Origin: Typha latifolia | Lineage: Eukaryota; Streptophyta; Magnoliopsida; Poales; Typhaceae | Direction of reading: 5' to 3' | NCBI GenBank assembly: GCA_019914945.1 | Contig: CM034112.1 | Span: 3,061,001 to 3,125,000 of the forward strand | Length of the DNA: 64,000 bases | In this document: piece by piece, positions 36,551 through 48,010 of the stretch | Layout of the letters: every line of letters begins with the position of its first letter | How positions within the stretch are numbered: position 1 is the first letter of the stretch | Translations under genes and position numbers: made by a program | Notes under the pieces: generated by a model | Told to the model about the DNA's origin: nothing | The model's database searches: none | What the model saw: only the letters and a program-made list of their open reading frames with translations

Positions 36551-36949
36551 TCAACATTTAATTCCTCCCTCCCATTCGCCCTTCTCCTCTCTCCTCGACA
36601 TCGCCCTGAAGCACCCACCATGGCTGTGGTGTTCGCCGCCTGCGGCGGCGGCGGCGGCGGCGGCGGCGGAGCTGCAACTCTCTCGATCGATGGTCGCCTG
36701 GACATGGCGGAAGTGGTCGACGTGGCAGGGGATGGTGATGGCCCCCTGGTGGTAGAACCCGTACTCCTCCTCCGCCTCTTTTAGCAGATCCACGAAGAGG
36801 GGATGGTTCAAGTACATCACCGGCACGACGAACCTCCGCTGCTCCTCCCCTTCCGATCCCACCCTTATCGCCATGCAACCTCTGGGAGTTCCTCCCATCA
36901 CCTCCTTCCTCCCGTGCCCCAAGTGAGGCAAGTGGAGATGAACCCCCAT
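36551..36949 (-). CDS. SAUR-family auxin-responsive protein (SAUR32-like)
   Basis: A single intronless frame of 132 aa starts MGVHLHLPHLGHGRK. The SAUR core is complete: PRGCMAIRVG, RRFVVPVMYLNHPLFVDLLK, EAEEEYGFYHQGAITIPC and the following HVDHFRHV. This arrangement, with the LPHLGHGRKE leader, resembles the SAUR30/31/32 subgroup. SAURs are small proteins that inhibit PP2C.D phosphatases and so promote plasma-membrane H+-ATPase activity and cell expansion. The C-terminal tail carries nine alanines in a row, encoded by a GCC repeat (36637-36670), followed by a His/Gly-rich end. It stands alone, more than 5 kb from the next gene on either side. The opposite strand is open only because of the GC-rich codons. 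Confidence 0.93.
   Translation of the reverse strand: MGVHLHLPHLGHGRKEVMGGTPRGCMAIRVGSEGEEQRRFVVPVMYLNHPLFVDLLKEAEEEYGFYHQGAITIPCHVDHFRHVQATIDRESCSSAAAAAAAAAGGEHHSHGGCFRAMSRREEKGEWEGGIKC
36636..36670. repeat. (GCC/GGC)n triplet repeat coding polyalanine in SAUR
   Basis: About 11 GGC-type triplets on the plus strand read as GCC (Ala) codons on the minus strand. They give the polyalanine run after the conserved SAUR domain. Triplet tracts like this vary in length between individuals. Confidence 0.85.
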
Positions 36950-39900
36950 CTAAAAAATTTCAACCACCACCCGCTCGACCACCCAAAAATCCCCAAATTA
37001 ATTAAGACGAAACCCACCGAGGGATTTGCGCTAAATAGACTGGAGGTCGAAGAAAGGAGACAACTTGGTGAGGGGATCGAGAAGCGCAGAGAGCTACTCC
37101 GGCGATCAGGGGACGGGGAGGAGGTGGGAACAAGGAAGAAGACTCCTCTTATTAAGAATTTATAATCGAAGGCATATTTATTATTTAATAAAAAGCTAAA
37201 GTTACTAATTGGACGTTGTAATCAACACTAGTAGCTTCTCATAACTACGTGCTGTAGAAGGCGAGCATGGTGATACGTGGCTACGATTAGGTGGCACGTA
37301 GATGTACTGTGGGCCCGGATTTTATTTTCATTTTTTTTCCTATTTTATTTTTATTATTATTTCCTTCCCCAAAATACATTTTCATAATATTTAAAGATAA
37401 ATTTTTTAACGTATTTAAAAAATTATAAATTAAAATTTTAGATGATAAAAATATATATTATCGGCATACATTGGGTCGAGAAGATGCACCCTCGTGTCAC
37501 TAGTCAACGCAATTACCATTACCTCTGGTAAGTCAAAGTGGGCCCCTCATGTTTGTTCTTATCGGTTGACTAAACCAACATCATGAGAGTTTATCGAACC
37601 CAATCTCTGTCCCTATGTTTCTGTTTGAGATCCTCAAAAAATATCTTAATTTTCGTATTTAATTTATTCATCACCTATTTCTACTGTAGACTGTGAGCCT
37701 TTCTTGTCCTTTTTTGTAGGACTGCCTGTGACTAGGATGTCCTTCCATTCAAACAAGTGTACCATTTTTTAATTTATTTATTAAAATAGATAACACGTAT
37801 ATTCAAATATTAAAAAAGATATATTTTAGTGTAGCTCTAACTTATCTAAAGGTAAATCTTACATAATCTCTTTTTTTTCAGCTTATATTATAAAATAGAC
37901 TGACATGAAAAATATTTAATAATTAAGTATTTTAATTATGGCTATAATAGAATAGACGGTTCTTAATATTTAAGTTTAGAGGTTGTTTATTTTAATAAAT
38001 AAATTTTAAAATAGAGTTATTTAGTCAAAAACTCAAAATATATTTGGGAGGTGTTAATTTTTCTATACAAACTAACGGAGAAAGTGTAAGTATGAATCTT
38101 CTACCCATACCCATATTTTAAAGATGATTAAAAATTTTCTTCCATGATGATATATTTAATAGGAGTTACATTGTGATAATTATATATTAACTAATATTTA
38201 AAAATCCTATATTAGAAAAAGAATAGAAGAGTTTAAAAGTGTATCGTATTTTAAATTTTAAAAAATAAGATAACATAGTAAAATTTAATTAAAAAAGGGC
38301 AATTCTCATATTGTAATATTTAGTGTGGTGGGAAAATTTCTTTCAATATTTTTTTTTTTACTATCTTGGATTGGAAAAATTAACAATTTTATAAGTGTAA
38401 ACTATATTGGGCCAAAGTAATAGAAATGGAAGTTTAGGAGTAATTTGATTTTAGGCATAATTATAGGAGGCAATTTGTAATTTATTCATAATTTATTTAT
38501 AGTAAATGGCAAATACTTCCATGTTAATCTATAAATTTTACAAATATTCTTTTTTATGAGTTATTTATACTTAGACTCCCTTAATTATATAGATCCCTGA
38601 ATTATTAAAAATATCTCACACATCCTTTCATTAAATTTTTATTATATTTTTTATTTATAAATTATCACATGTAAGTCACTTGGATAACTATATTAACATG
38701 TTTTCTTTATGTTTTAGAAGAAAGAAAGAAAATTTTTAATTTGCTACTATAAATCAACCACACAAATTTTTTTTTCAGAAAAGTACCTAAAAATAGTGAT
38801 AATTTCGGAAGTGTCCTCTTTTTTTATTTAAAAAAAATGTGCTCTCCTGCTAATTACTATTACAATTGGATAACGAATGAGGTTAAAAAAAAATTCAAAA
38901 TTATCACGTGAGGAGCTGGTGGGAGGCTTGACTGGTGTTATTACGATATTGCCCTTGACCTAGAGATTATGATCAACGAGACTTGCAGTGGAATTCGTGT
39001 AGGTCTAGTCTTAGTTACGAATTTGCCTTCTTATAGCAAAATAGCCTGTGAACTAATTTTAATCTTTTCCTGGTCAACTTCGTTTAAGGTGGTCTTTCTT
39101 TTATTTTTTAATTCTTCTAATTTATGGTCATTTCTGCCGTTACTAGTTAATTGTGACTACTTTTTTATTGACACGAAATAGGAGAAGTATGCTATGTATT
39201 TATTTATTTATTTATTTGTAAATTATACTATTATGTCACTTTTGCCTCTAAAATATGGAGACAGCAATAAATGTTTAATAACTATATAACACCATACATT
39301 TTAAAAAAATTATAGTTTATACCCTACATTTTCACTATTTATAAATCGAGCCCTATAATTTAGTGAATATGTATAGAAAGTATCCTGGGTTAGATTTGAA
39401 CTAACACTGTTTGCGAAGATGAGAATATTTCGTCAAATTAATTTTTTTTAAATCACTAAAATATCCATATATATGTTGGGTAAGTATAATTTAGCTAATA
39501 GTATTTTTGTAATTTTTCCGGTATAGTTAACTTAACCTAGGGACTTGGTTAAGTTTAACTAATGGATCTAACGAATCTTTAACGGCAGAGTATTTTTTGC
39601 ATATATTTGCTAAATCATATGGCTCGATTTATAAATAATAAAAATATAGGGCGTAAACTATAATTTTATTAAAATATAGAGTGTTATATGTAAATTTCTC
39701 TTATTTTTAAAATGTACTATTATGTTATTTTTGTATCCGTGATGCAAACGGTAATAAATATTTGCTCTTTCTTGCATATATTTAATTAATTTATAAAATA
39801 TTTTACAAATTAGATGACATTTTTCATTATATTACTCTATAACTTTTGGCTCGAAAAGATATGGGCAGTAAAATATGCTCTCACACATATTTATGTAACA

Positions 39901-42084
39901 TATAAAACAATTCTAAGTTATATACAAATTATATATGTGAATTACGATTTTCTAACTGCCATTATAAAAGTAATTACTCTGAAGAAGTAAGGTAATAACT
40001 ATAAATTACGAGAGTAATAACTATAAACTAAAGTAATTACTGTGAATTTTATATTATTATAGAGTGTAAGCATGTTCAATCTAGTGTAAGATGTATTTTT
40101 CTCTTAATCCACTAATAATTTACATGAATTATGTTTCTCTTTAATTTCATTAATCAAGGGATTAACCTTTCTAATATCTCTTTCATCCTATTAACCAGTA
40201 GAAGGTTCGGCAAGTCAAATCCCTCCACAAACTTCAACAGAAAATGACCATCAAATTAAAAGCTTAGTATTGTTAACTTTATTATATAAACTAGGGAATG
40301 ATTATTTTATATTAATAAGAGAGTTTTCAACTATTTCAACTTATAAAGAAATTTATTACATTCTTTTAAAGGACTTAAAATATAGTAAGTGTGTAAAATA
40401 AATATTTGGAAGGGCTAATTTGGCTAAAAACTCTAAATTAGAACAAAAGAAGAGTGCAATAATTCAGTGGGATGGTTGACGTTGCTTTCCTCCTAAAGCT
40501 AAAGCAAGAAGGAGAATAAAAGAAAAGAAAAAAAGCAAAGCATTAATGGCATTAATGGCATTAATGGCATTTGCCTCCGGTCCATTTGTGCAAATCACAT
40601 CATCTTGTCTCGCTACTTAATAGCTCTAATTCCCTCGCCAAGTTGTTCCCTTTCAACGCACTTGAATGTGTCTTAAATGTCATTCTTTTTTTTTTAATTT
40701 TTAAAGCTTACGGATTTTTATATATTTGCCACTTAAATTTATTAGTGTAATTTAATGTAATGATAAATATGTGGAAATAAAATACTCGGAAATATATTAT
40801 AAAATTTAGAATAATTTATGACCAAAGTGACACTACTTATGAAAGAGTCTTGGTGAGAACAGATTCGAACAATAAAATTAATTCGAGTAAAAAAAAATTA
40901 GTTTTAGCATTTGCTGCAGTAAAATCAACACTTGCTATTACACGTGTTTAAGGCATAATTTTGGGTAGATTATTTAAGACAACTTAATGCAGACTGAAAT
41001 AGCTCTGTTAGGAGACAGGAAAGTCCTAATTCAAGCAAAATGGTGTTTGGCAACTAAACCTCGTTAAATGGCCTAGCTCCCCGTGCTCGACCCAAGCCCA
41101 AACTACCCATAGGTGGCATAGGCTAGCCCTTTACTTACCCGGCCCGATCTGAAAGCTCACCTGTTTGGCTCACTTGTGTAGCCCGCCCGTTCTGCTACTG
41201 TGAAGACCAACGAGAATTTTGATACTGTATCGCTTTACTCTTTTTTTTTAGCACACATATTCAATCAGTGATCAGCCCAGTTTGTACAATACTCTCTATA
41301 CTATTTAAAATTTTTAATATATATTTTTTTTCTAAAAAATAGAAGAATAGAAATATTTTTTTAAAAATAAGCTAAGAGTATTTTTTTTCTAAAAATAGCT
41401 AAAAGGTGGCCAACCAGTCCGATCTCTCATGGGCCGACAGACGATAACAGTTAAACTTTTCTAGCCAAGCCCAGCCCAGCCCGGCCTGCTTGATGATCAT
41501 ATCTATTGACAGATAATATTAAAATTCAACTTAAAGATAACATATAATAAAAGACTAAGAATCTATACAGACTATACTTGCTAATGTGGGATAAAATTAT
41601 GAGAAATGATATTCAACAATCTCCCTATTATTCTTTGATGTCATTAAACACTTTTCATAAGTCACTGGGAATCCATCTATCTTAATATATGCACCAAATT
41701 CATGTATTCTTATCCTAAACTGAGCTTGCACAATAATCTCGCGTTCTTGGGCAGGGGTGGAATAAGTGAATTTGAAATTAGAAGAAAAAATAAATCATGC
41801 CGTTAATTGTTTGAGGAGCGACCCGTTATTGAATCCATTTTAACCTAACTAAAAATTTAACGGTTGTCTTTTGGTAGTGTACGGGTTTGACTAAGCTGTT
41901 AAGTATAAAGGTCGTCATTTAACTTCCAAATTTTAATGAAGTTTTTTTTCTTTAAAAGAGAGCGGTGTCTTTAATTATAATTAGTCCTAAGTTTAATCAG
42001 ACATCACACGACTAAATACTAATTCCTTTAAAAGAAACATAATACATTGACTAGCCCATAAATAAAATAAAGCATTAATGTTCA
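36950..42084. other. Intergenic region, AT-rich, with one MITE-like element
   Basis: The first 350 bases are the likely SAUR promoter, including ACGT-core words near 37273-37300. The rest is AT-rich without recognised genes. It contains an inverted-repeat element (39275-39701), three tandem CATTAATGG units (40540-40568), and a GGCCCG/GCCCAAGCC-rich patch around 41060-41500 that looks like decayed repeat DNA. Confidence 0.6.
39275..39701. mobile_element. MITE-like element with ~100-bp inverted repeats
   Basis: The left arm (AACACCATACATTTT, AAATTATAGTTTATACCC, TTTATAAATCGAGCCCTA) is repeated inverted at the right end, whose reverse complement reads AACACTCTATATTTT, AAATTATAGTTTACGCCC and TTTATAAATCGAGCCATA. 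The arms are about 100 bases and, by eye, roughly 80% alike. There is no coding capacity. A second copy lies at 49960-50280. Confidence 0.75.
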
Positions 42085-43836
42085 CTAGTTTATCAAGTAC
42101 CCCTGACTCCTGAACCAATCAAGCCCATACCGACTCAATCCGGTGCAGCCCACCAAATTGACTCGCTCCAAACTCGGCATCATCGACATCTCGATCGCAG
42201 TCAAACTCCGGTCCGTGATTCGACCGCATCCGGCTAGTGAAATCTCCTCGAGATTCGAAGGATCCGACTCCGCCAGCCGCCTCACCGCCTTGTCCCCGAT
42301 CCCGGTCCCGCTCAAATCGAGCCCGACCAAATTAGGGCATCTGGTCCCGATCACGCCGAACCCCCTGTCAGTCACACGTGTGCACCCACTCAGACCCAAC
42401 ATGCGAAGTCTAGCCCCACACTCCCTAGTGATAGCCCACACGGTTCTGTCCCCAATCCGAGTCGACTCGGTCAGGTCCACACGTGTGATCCTATTGTTCC
42501 CTCTTAATTGATCCATAAGGTGCCCGATTCCCAAATCCGTGACCGAGTCCAATCCCAGGAGGCTAATCTCCTGCAGATTTCTGCACGTCTTACCGAGCGA
42601 AGCTAGGAACTCGTCCACATTAATCCCACTGCATCGATCCAATCTCATTCTTTGCAATTGACATTGTTCGTGAAGAATTCGATCATTTGACTCATACTTC
42701 CCTCCTTTATAAAACCTGCACCTCGCCAGTGTCAGCAACCTTAGAGTTCTACCGCAGTTTGCTATCACTTCCATGAGTCCACCGTCGCTTATGCTCTCGT
42801 TGAACGCGTCCAAATGAAGGCTCTCGAGCTTTTGAGTTGATGCCGTCATGGTGATCAGTCCCACTTCCGTCAACGTCGCACAATTCTTGATCACCAAACT
42901 CTTGAGTCCAGCGAAGCTCGAGTTGTTCAAGTTGTCGATGGCGAGATCGGTTGCACCAGCGCATGAGATCAACGCGAGGTTGGTGAGGCCCTTCGCCGCC
43001 CCGAGCCAGAGGTAGCCCTCCGCCGTCACGCCGCAAATTGACTCTAGGTGTAGAGTCTTTATCGATCTCCGGTAGTGCGCGATCGCTTTGAGCACGACAT
43101 CTCCTACCTTCATGCATGCGATCTTGAGCTTGGATAGCTCCGGCCGGTGTGCGACGACGCAGACGATGCCGGAGTCTTGGATCGACGGACAACTCGCCAG
43201 TGCCAACGACTTCAACCGAGTCGAGCACCTGGCGACGGCGTGCAGCGACTTGTTCCCGATTAACGGGCACGCGTCTAAGCTCAGCGACGATAGATTCGGG
43301 CAGTTGGCAGCGACAAGAACTAGATCGTCGTCGGTGATTAATAGCGAGTTTGTTAGCTCGAGCTTCTCCAACGCGCCGCAGTTATAAGCGATTGCAGAGA
43401 CACCTTCATTTCCGATACCAAAGCAGTTGGATATTGCGATGGACTTCAACTTGTTGCAAACTCGAGAGACAACACTAACGCCTTTGTTTGTGAGTCGGTA
43501 ACGAGAAGAGAGACTACCCATCAGAGAGAGGTGAGTCAAGTCCTCGTTCGAGCCGATGCCGACCACCATGGCGGCCAGTCTGAGATCGGAAGCGTCGACG
43601 AGATGGCGAGATACTTGGTGGGTTGGAGGAAGGTGATAGTGGAGTTGGAAGTCGGATTTGAGCATGGAGGCCTGGAGACGAAACCACCTCCTCGACACGG
43701 CGGAGCAGGAGCAGCGGTCTCGGGTACGTATGAGGAAGCTAAAGATGATGATGATGCACTCATCTGGGAGATTGTTTATGGCATCTGGAGTAGTACTACT
43801 TCCTGGCCTTCTCTTGGGTGTTTGGTGTGTTTCCAT
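42085..43836 (-). CDS. F-box/LRR protein, EBF1/EBF2-like (EIN3-binding F-box)
   Basis: One uninterrupted frame of 583 aa. An F-box lies at about 19-60 (INNLPDECIIIIFSFLIRTR, then SAVSRRWFRL). After it comes DASDLRLAAMVVGIGS, matching the EBF signature ATDxRLAAIAVG. About 14-16 cysteine-containing leucine-rich repeats run to the C-terminus (for example LEKLELTNSLLITDDDLVLV and LRMLGLSGCTRVTDRGFGVI). EBFs are the SCF subunits that bind EIN3/EIL transcription factors for degradation in ethylene signalling. Odd features: no intron, where the canonical EBF genes I know have one. The N-terminus before the F-box is short, and the end (WFRSQGYLIN) lacks the CDIL-type finish. It may be a diverged or retrocopied EBF paralogue with a different substrate. 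Confidence 0.85.
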   Translation of the reverse strand: METHQTPKRRPGSSTTPDAINNLPDECIIIIFSFLIRTRDRCSCSAVSRRWFRLQASMLKSDFQLHYHLPPTHQVSRHLVDASDLRLAAMVVGIGSNEDLTHLSLMGSLSSRYRLTNKGVSVVSRVCNKLKSIAISNCFGIGNEGVSAIAYNCGALEKLELTNSLLITDDDLVLVAANCPNLSSLSLDACPLIGNKSLHAVARCSTRLKSLALASCPSIQDSGIVCVVAHRPELSKLKIACMKVGDVVLKAIAHYRRSIKTLHLESICGVTAEGYLWLGAAKGLTNLALISCAGATDLAIDNLNNSSFAGLKSLVIKNCATLTEVGLITMTASTQKLESLHLDAFNESISDGGLMEVIANCGRTLRLLTLARCRFYKGGKYESNDRILHEQCQLQRMRLDRCSGINVDEFLASLGKTCRNLQEISLLGLDSVTDLGIGHLMDQLRGNNRITRVDLTESTRIGDRTVWAITRECGARLRMLGLSGCTRVTDRGFGVIGTRCPNLVGLDLSGTGIGDKAVRRLAESDPSNLEEISLAGCGRITDRSLTAIEMSMMPSLERVNLVGCTGLSRYGLDWFRSQGYLIN

Positions 43837-43905
43837 GCCACTTCTTGGGTTCTAATTCTCTGTAACCAAGAGGAGAAGAGGAATGGGAGGTGATAATTGC
43901 TATAG

Positions 43906-43913
43906 TATATATA
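43906..43913 (-). promoter_or_regulatory. TATA box of the EBF-like gene
   Basis: TATATATA on the minus strand lies about 70 bases upstream of the ATG at 43836, a normal plant spacing if the 5' UTR is 35-45 bases. It supports this gene having its own promoter. Confidence 0.5.
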
Positions 43914-45781
43914 ACTCTAGTTTATTTGTATTGTAACTCTAAGGTTAATATGCATATATACCCCTCGAAAACATATCTACATGTTATTTTTTTCCTATGT
44001 TTGCCCTTTAAAATCTTTATTTGTTTACATTTAACTGACTAATTTAAACAACTCAAAAAAAAAAAAAAAAAAAAAAACCAAAATATCATTATCCTTAGTT
44101 TTCATAAATCTCTTGGTTAACAATATATACTTTTTTTTAATCATTTTTCAATTAAAACTGAGACTTAACTTGAAAAGTATCCAAATATATTTTAGAGAGG
44201 CATATAAGTATGTATACATTAAAAAAAAACCCTATATAATTCACACAAAAACAACACTACAACAGAGTTTATTTTAACTTATTTTTTTAGCATTCCCACG
44301 TACTAAAACATCGGCATGGATTGAGAGAGTGCTTTGGAATCGAACGGAAGGGGGAAGAGAAATCTACCTTAAAAATTCCTTCATCTACCGACCACCATTC
44401 GTGGATCGCCATATTTTTCATTTTGTTTTGTCTTTTGACTTCTTTACTCACATAGCATTTAACACTTGTAAGTGGGGGAGGAAAACGGATAAAAGTAGGA
44501 ATCTATCAATCTACAAAGTACAAACTAAGTCCACCTTCACGTCCCCCACTTTGTTCAGCTCACCATCTCTCTGGCTAAATGTACTACTACTACTACTACT
44601 ATTACTGCTACTACTACTACCACCTCCTCTCTTAATGCCATTCAATGTATCTTGGCCTGCCGATCCGCAGTGGTCACAAGAAGTACTGTCTTCTACTGCG
44701 GCTGTGAATTGTGTGAACGTAGCATAAGCGTGGAGGCCTATCTTGTGGACGAAGAGATGATTCCTGTTTGATTTCAGACAGCTGCTACAGACGAATGAGA
44801 GGTATGGGTCTTAATGTCTTATGAACATCTCCCTCTTTGGATCCTTCTATTAATTTCCCGGCTGGATCCATCCCCCCTCAACTCCACTGTTTGTAGCAGT
44901 GGGCAAAATCTCACCATCTTTGGTCTAGCATAATTTACCTTTTTTTTCTTAATGAAGCTAATTAATTAGGAAATTTTAAGGATGTCTGCTTTTAATGTCT
45001 TCAAAATACTTGGAGCGATAGAATAAAAAATATTTTTTATTAGAATTGCATGTCATTTTATATCTATTAAGAAAACTAACGACATAGTGGAGTATTGAAC
45101 GATAATATAAGCTAAATATATAGAGTCTTTGATCAATTTTTGTGTTATATTATTGTTGATTAGGTAACGTGTCTGTTTAAATTTTTTGGTCTATTGATTA
45201 TCAAACTAAAACCTTTCTAACTCTATTAAGGAATCGTCGTTTATAGATTAATTCTCTTTTATTTATGAACAATTGTCAAATCTTACTTTCTCTAAAAATA
45301 CACATGATCTCAATCTCAACACGTATAAAAAATAACTAAATTATTATACCCAATATACTTTCTGCTTAGGGATACGCATGAATCAAACGTATAATATAAA
45401 TACAAAGATTTAAATCACAATTATTATAAGAAAACAATATATATATATATATTAATATATTCCTACTAAAATTAAACTAACTCGTGTGTTTTTGTTTCAT
45501 TTCGAAAATTAAAAAAGAAAAAGAAAAAGCTGAATGCATGCATCCAGTTTAGTCAGTACGCTATATGAGTTCTCAAGAGATGGAACAAAGACAAAAGTCA
45601 TGTTCTTGATTCGTCTACCACTATTCTTTGTTTCAGTTCATTGAACCTTGTGAGGGTGTGAGGGGGGGGGGGGGGGGAGATGGTGGTGGACACGAGAGCT
45701 TAGACTTTTAATGGAGTCACGCTGGAGAAATGTCTTTCTGGAGAAGGGATCTTGAAACTTGACTAGTTTATGAAGGGACCT

Positions 45782-45881
<100 letters not shown>

Positions 45882-47164
45882 TAATGTCATGCGTTAATTT
45901 GATTATTGCGATCCCACCCAAAATTAAATATTGTTAGACACAATGCGTGCTAACATGAATGAAATTTCAAAACCCTTCTAGGAAAGGAAAATCTTCATGG
46001 AAGAAGCATTAGAGGCAAAAGCTGAATTAAGCTGAACAATACGAATTACTCATATTTGCAACCGTCTACATAAAAGTGATCAAGCGCTGGAATATTACTA
46101 CCAAAACTAATAGATATTTTATGAAATTTCTACATGAAATAAACATTTATGGTCTCAATAGAATTTTTTTTAAAAGGAAAGCCCGTATTAGAAATTACAA
46201 CAAAACATCATGATACACATAGAGGAGGAGAGATAGAGTGATAACTCTTTTAACACGAACTCCATATTTAACATATAATATATAACACTACAACAAAATT
46301 AAAGCATTAGGCTCAAGAGCATAAATAATAAACAAATTGATGAATGATTCTTATAAATTTATTAGAGCAAAGCGCCTTAAGTCAACCTTCTTCTTTCGTT
46401 AATCTAGCAGTCAAAGACACGACATTGAGAATCTACCAAGAAATAACATAAAAGAAGATAACTTCTACAACATCCTAAAACTAAACAAAGAAAACAAAGC
46501 TATAAACCAACAAAAGCACTATGAAAATTTTGATTATTGATCATTGAAACAATCAAATTAGACACCAAGCAAGCACATATTGCTATCTGTACAAGTTGTA
46601 GACTTGTACCTCACCCATCGGGCCCTCACCGATATAGTGAGCAAAGCAATACCAGCTGCTGGAAAGGAATCAAAGAGAAGGAGAGGACGGATCGATGCTT
46701 CAACGACAACAATGAAGGGAGTGGGTGAAGGAGGCCAAGGAGAGAGGGATTCGAGGGGACAAAAAGGATTGAAGCAGCGTCATGGAGGGAGGTTGAGCTC
46801 GAAGGAGGAATGTGTGGTGTGGATCCAGCGACGAAGCTAGATCTGATTGGAGCGACTGTAGGGAATTAATGAGGGAACAATGACATACCAAGGATCTTGC
46901 AACGGAGAGAGAAGACAACTGGAAGCGTTAGCGAAAAAGAGTGTGGGAGAGAGAACGACGCGAAGATGGATGAGAAGGATGATGAAATAAGCAGCGAAAG
47001 GGGGAGGGTGACAAAGGATGAGGACTAAGAAGAAGCTACAGATAGGAGAATGAGTGAAGGAAGGAGGGAGAATGCCTCTCCTCCCTAGCCATTAAGCCTG
47101 AGCCCAATATCTCATAGTCTCAATACGAATTAAATAGTTACGAAAGACCAAAATTCTAAGACTA

Positions 47165-47480
47165 ATAGAAGTAGAGGTGATTGTCGAGTGGACTGGGCTA
47201 GGTTCGTGATGATTGAGCTTGAATATTTGTTTATATCACAACACACTAATCATTTGAGTCAGGCTAGATTTGAATTAGGCTAGAATATTATAGCTCATTA
47301 CCTCTTATTAACCTGTGAGATATCGGGCTCAAGTCAAGCATAACAGACCAAGTGTAACAAGTCAGATTTTAAAAAAAATTATATCTTATCAGACTGACCA
47401 TAATGGGCCACTATGGGCAATATTTTAGTTAGTTTTCATAAAAAGGGCATAATGGGTCAGACACGCAAAAGCATAGCCCA
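47165..47480. repeat. GAGC/GGGC-rich decayed repeat
   Basis: Words such as GGGCTAGGTTCG, TTGAGTCAGGCTAG, GGGCTCAAGTCAAGC and AATGGGCCA are packed into AT-rich DNA. This resembles the dispersed repeat seen at 9110-9545, 48476-48925 and 59425-59672, but is more diverged. No coding content is seen. Confidence 0.4.
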
Positions 47481-48010
47481 TGCCGCCCATTACCATCTTA
47501 GGCTTGAATCGGACCATGTCCAAATTAGAGTCAGCTTTTACGAAACACACCGCAGGAGAAAACAAAAAAAAAACCATAGGTTTAGTACATAACTGCGGCC
47601 AGGCCACTTACTCTAAAAATAAAATAAAATAAACCATAGGTTTAGTAAACTCACCGAGGTTCGAGTAAGGCCAGACCCACTTCGAGCCCCTCAACTATTT
47701 ACAACGAAATTAATCTCAAGAGTAGGCCCAATCTCTTAATTTGGTCTGCAACATGCACGAACTTTGAGCACTACTTCTCGCCACCCAACCAAAAGTTACC
47801 CTACGTGGTTCCATTCCATATCGTACGTACAACTCCAACTCCTCTGCAAACCAATCAAATCATGCCAAGCACCACTAGATGCTTCTCATCATCTTCCAAT
47901 ACTATGCACCAGTAGTACAAACTTGCATACCTACCACTCCCAACACCCAATAATATCCCTCCATTATCCACCACGTAAGCTGCCATTGATTATAATCTTC
48001 TTTTATCCCA

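Noticed and set aside
36404..36784. 126-aa plus-strand frame over the SAUR gene
   Set aside because: Antisense to a clear SAUR domain, and its glycine run is the complement of the polyalanine codons.
40540..40568. CATTAATGG x3 as a possible CRISPR-like or regulatory array
   Set aside because: Just three short tandem units with no spacers in plant DNA; simple slippage.
42749..43270. 173-aa frame overlapping the F-box/LRR gene
   Set aside because: An alternative frame on the same strand as the LRR coding sequence, low in hydrophobic pattern. The LRR frame is clearly the real one.
44329..44727. 132-aa plus-strand frame with a leucine run
   Set aside because: The leucine run comes from the (CTA)n repeat. 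The rest is unlike any family and has no supporting signals.
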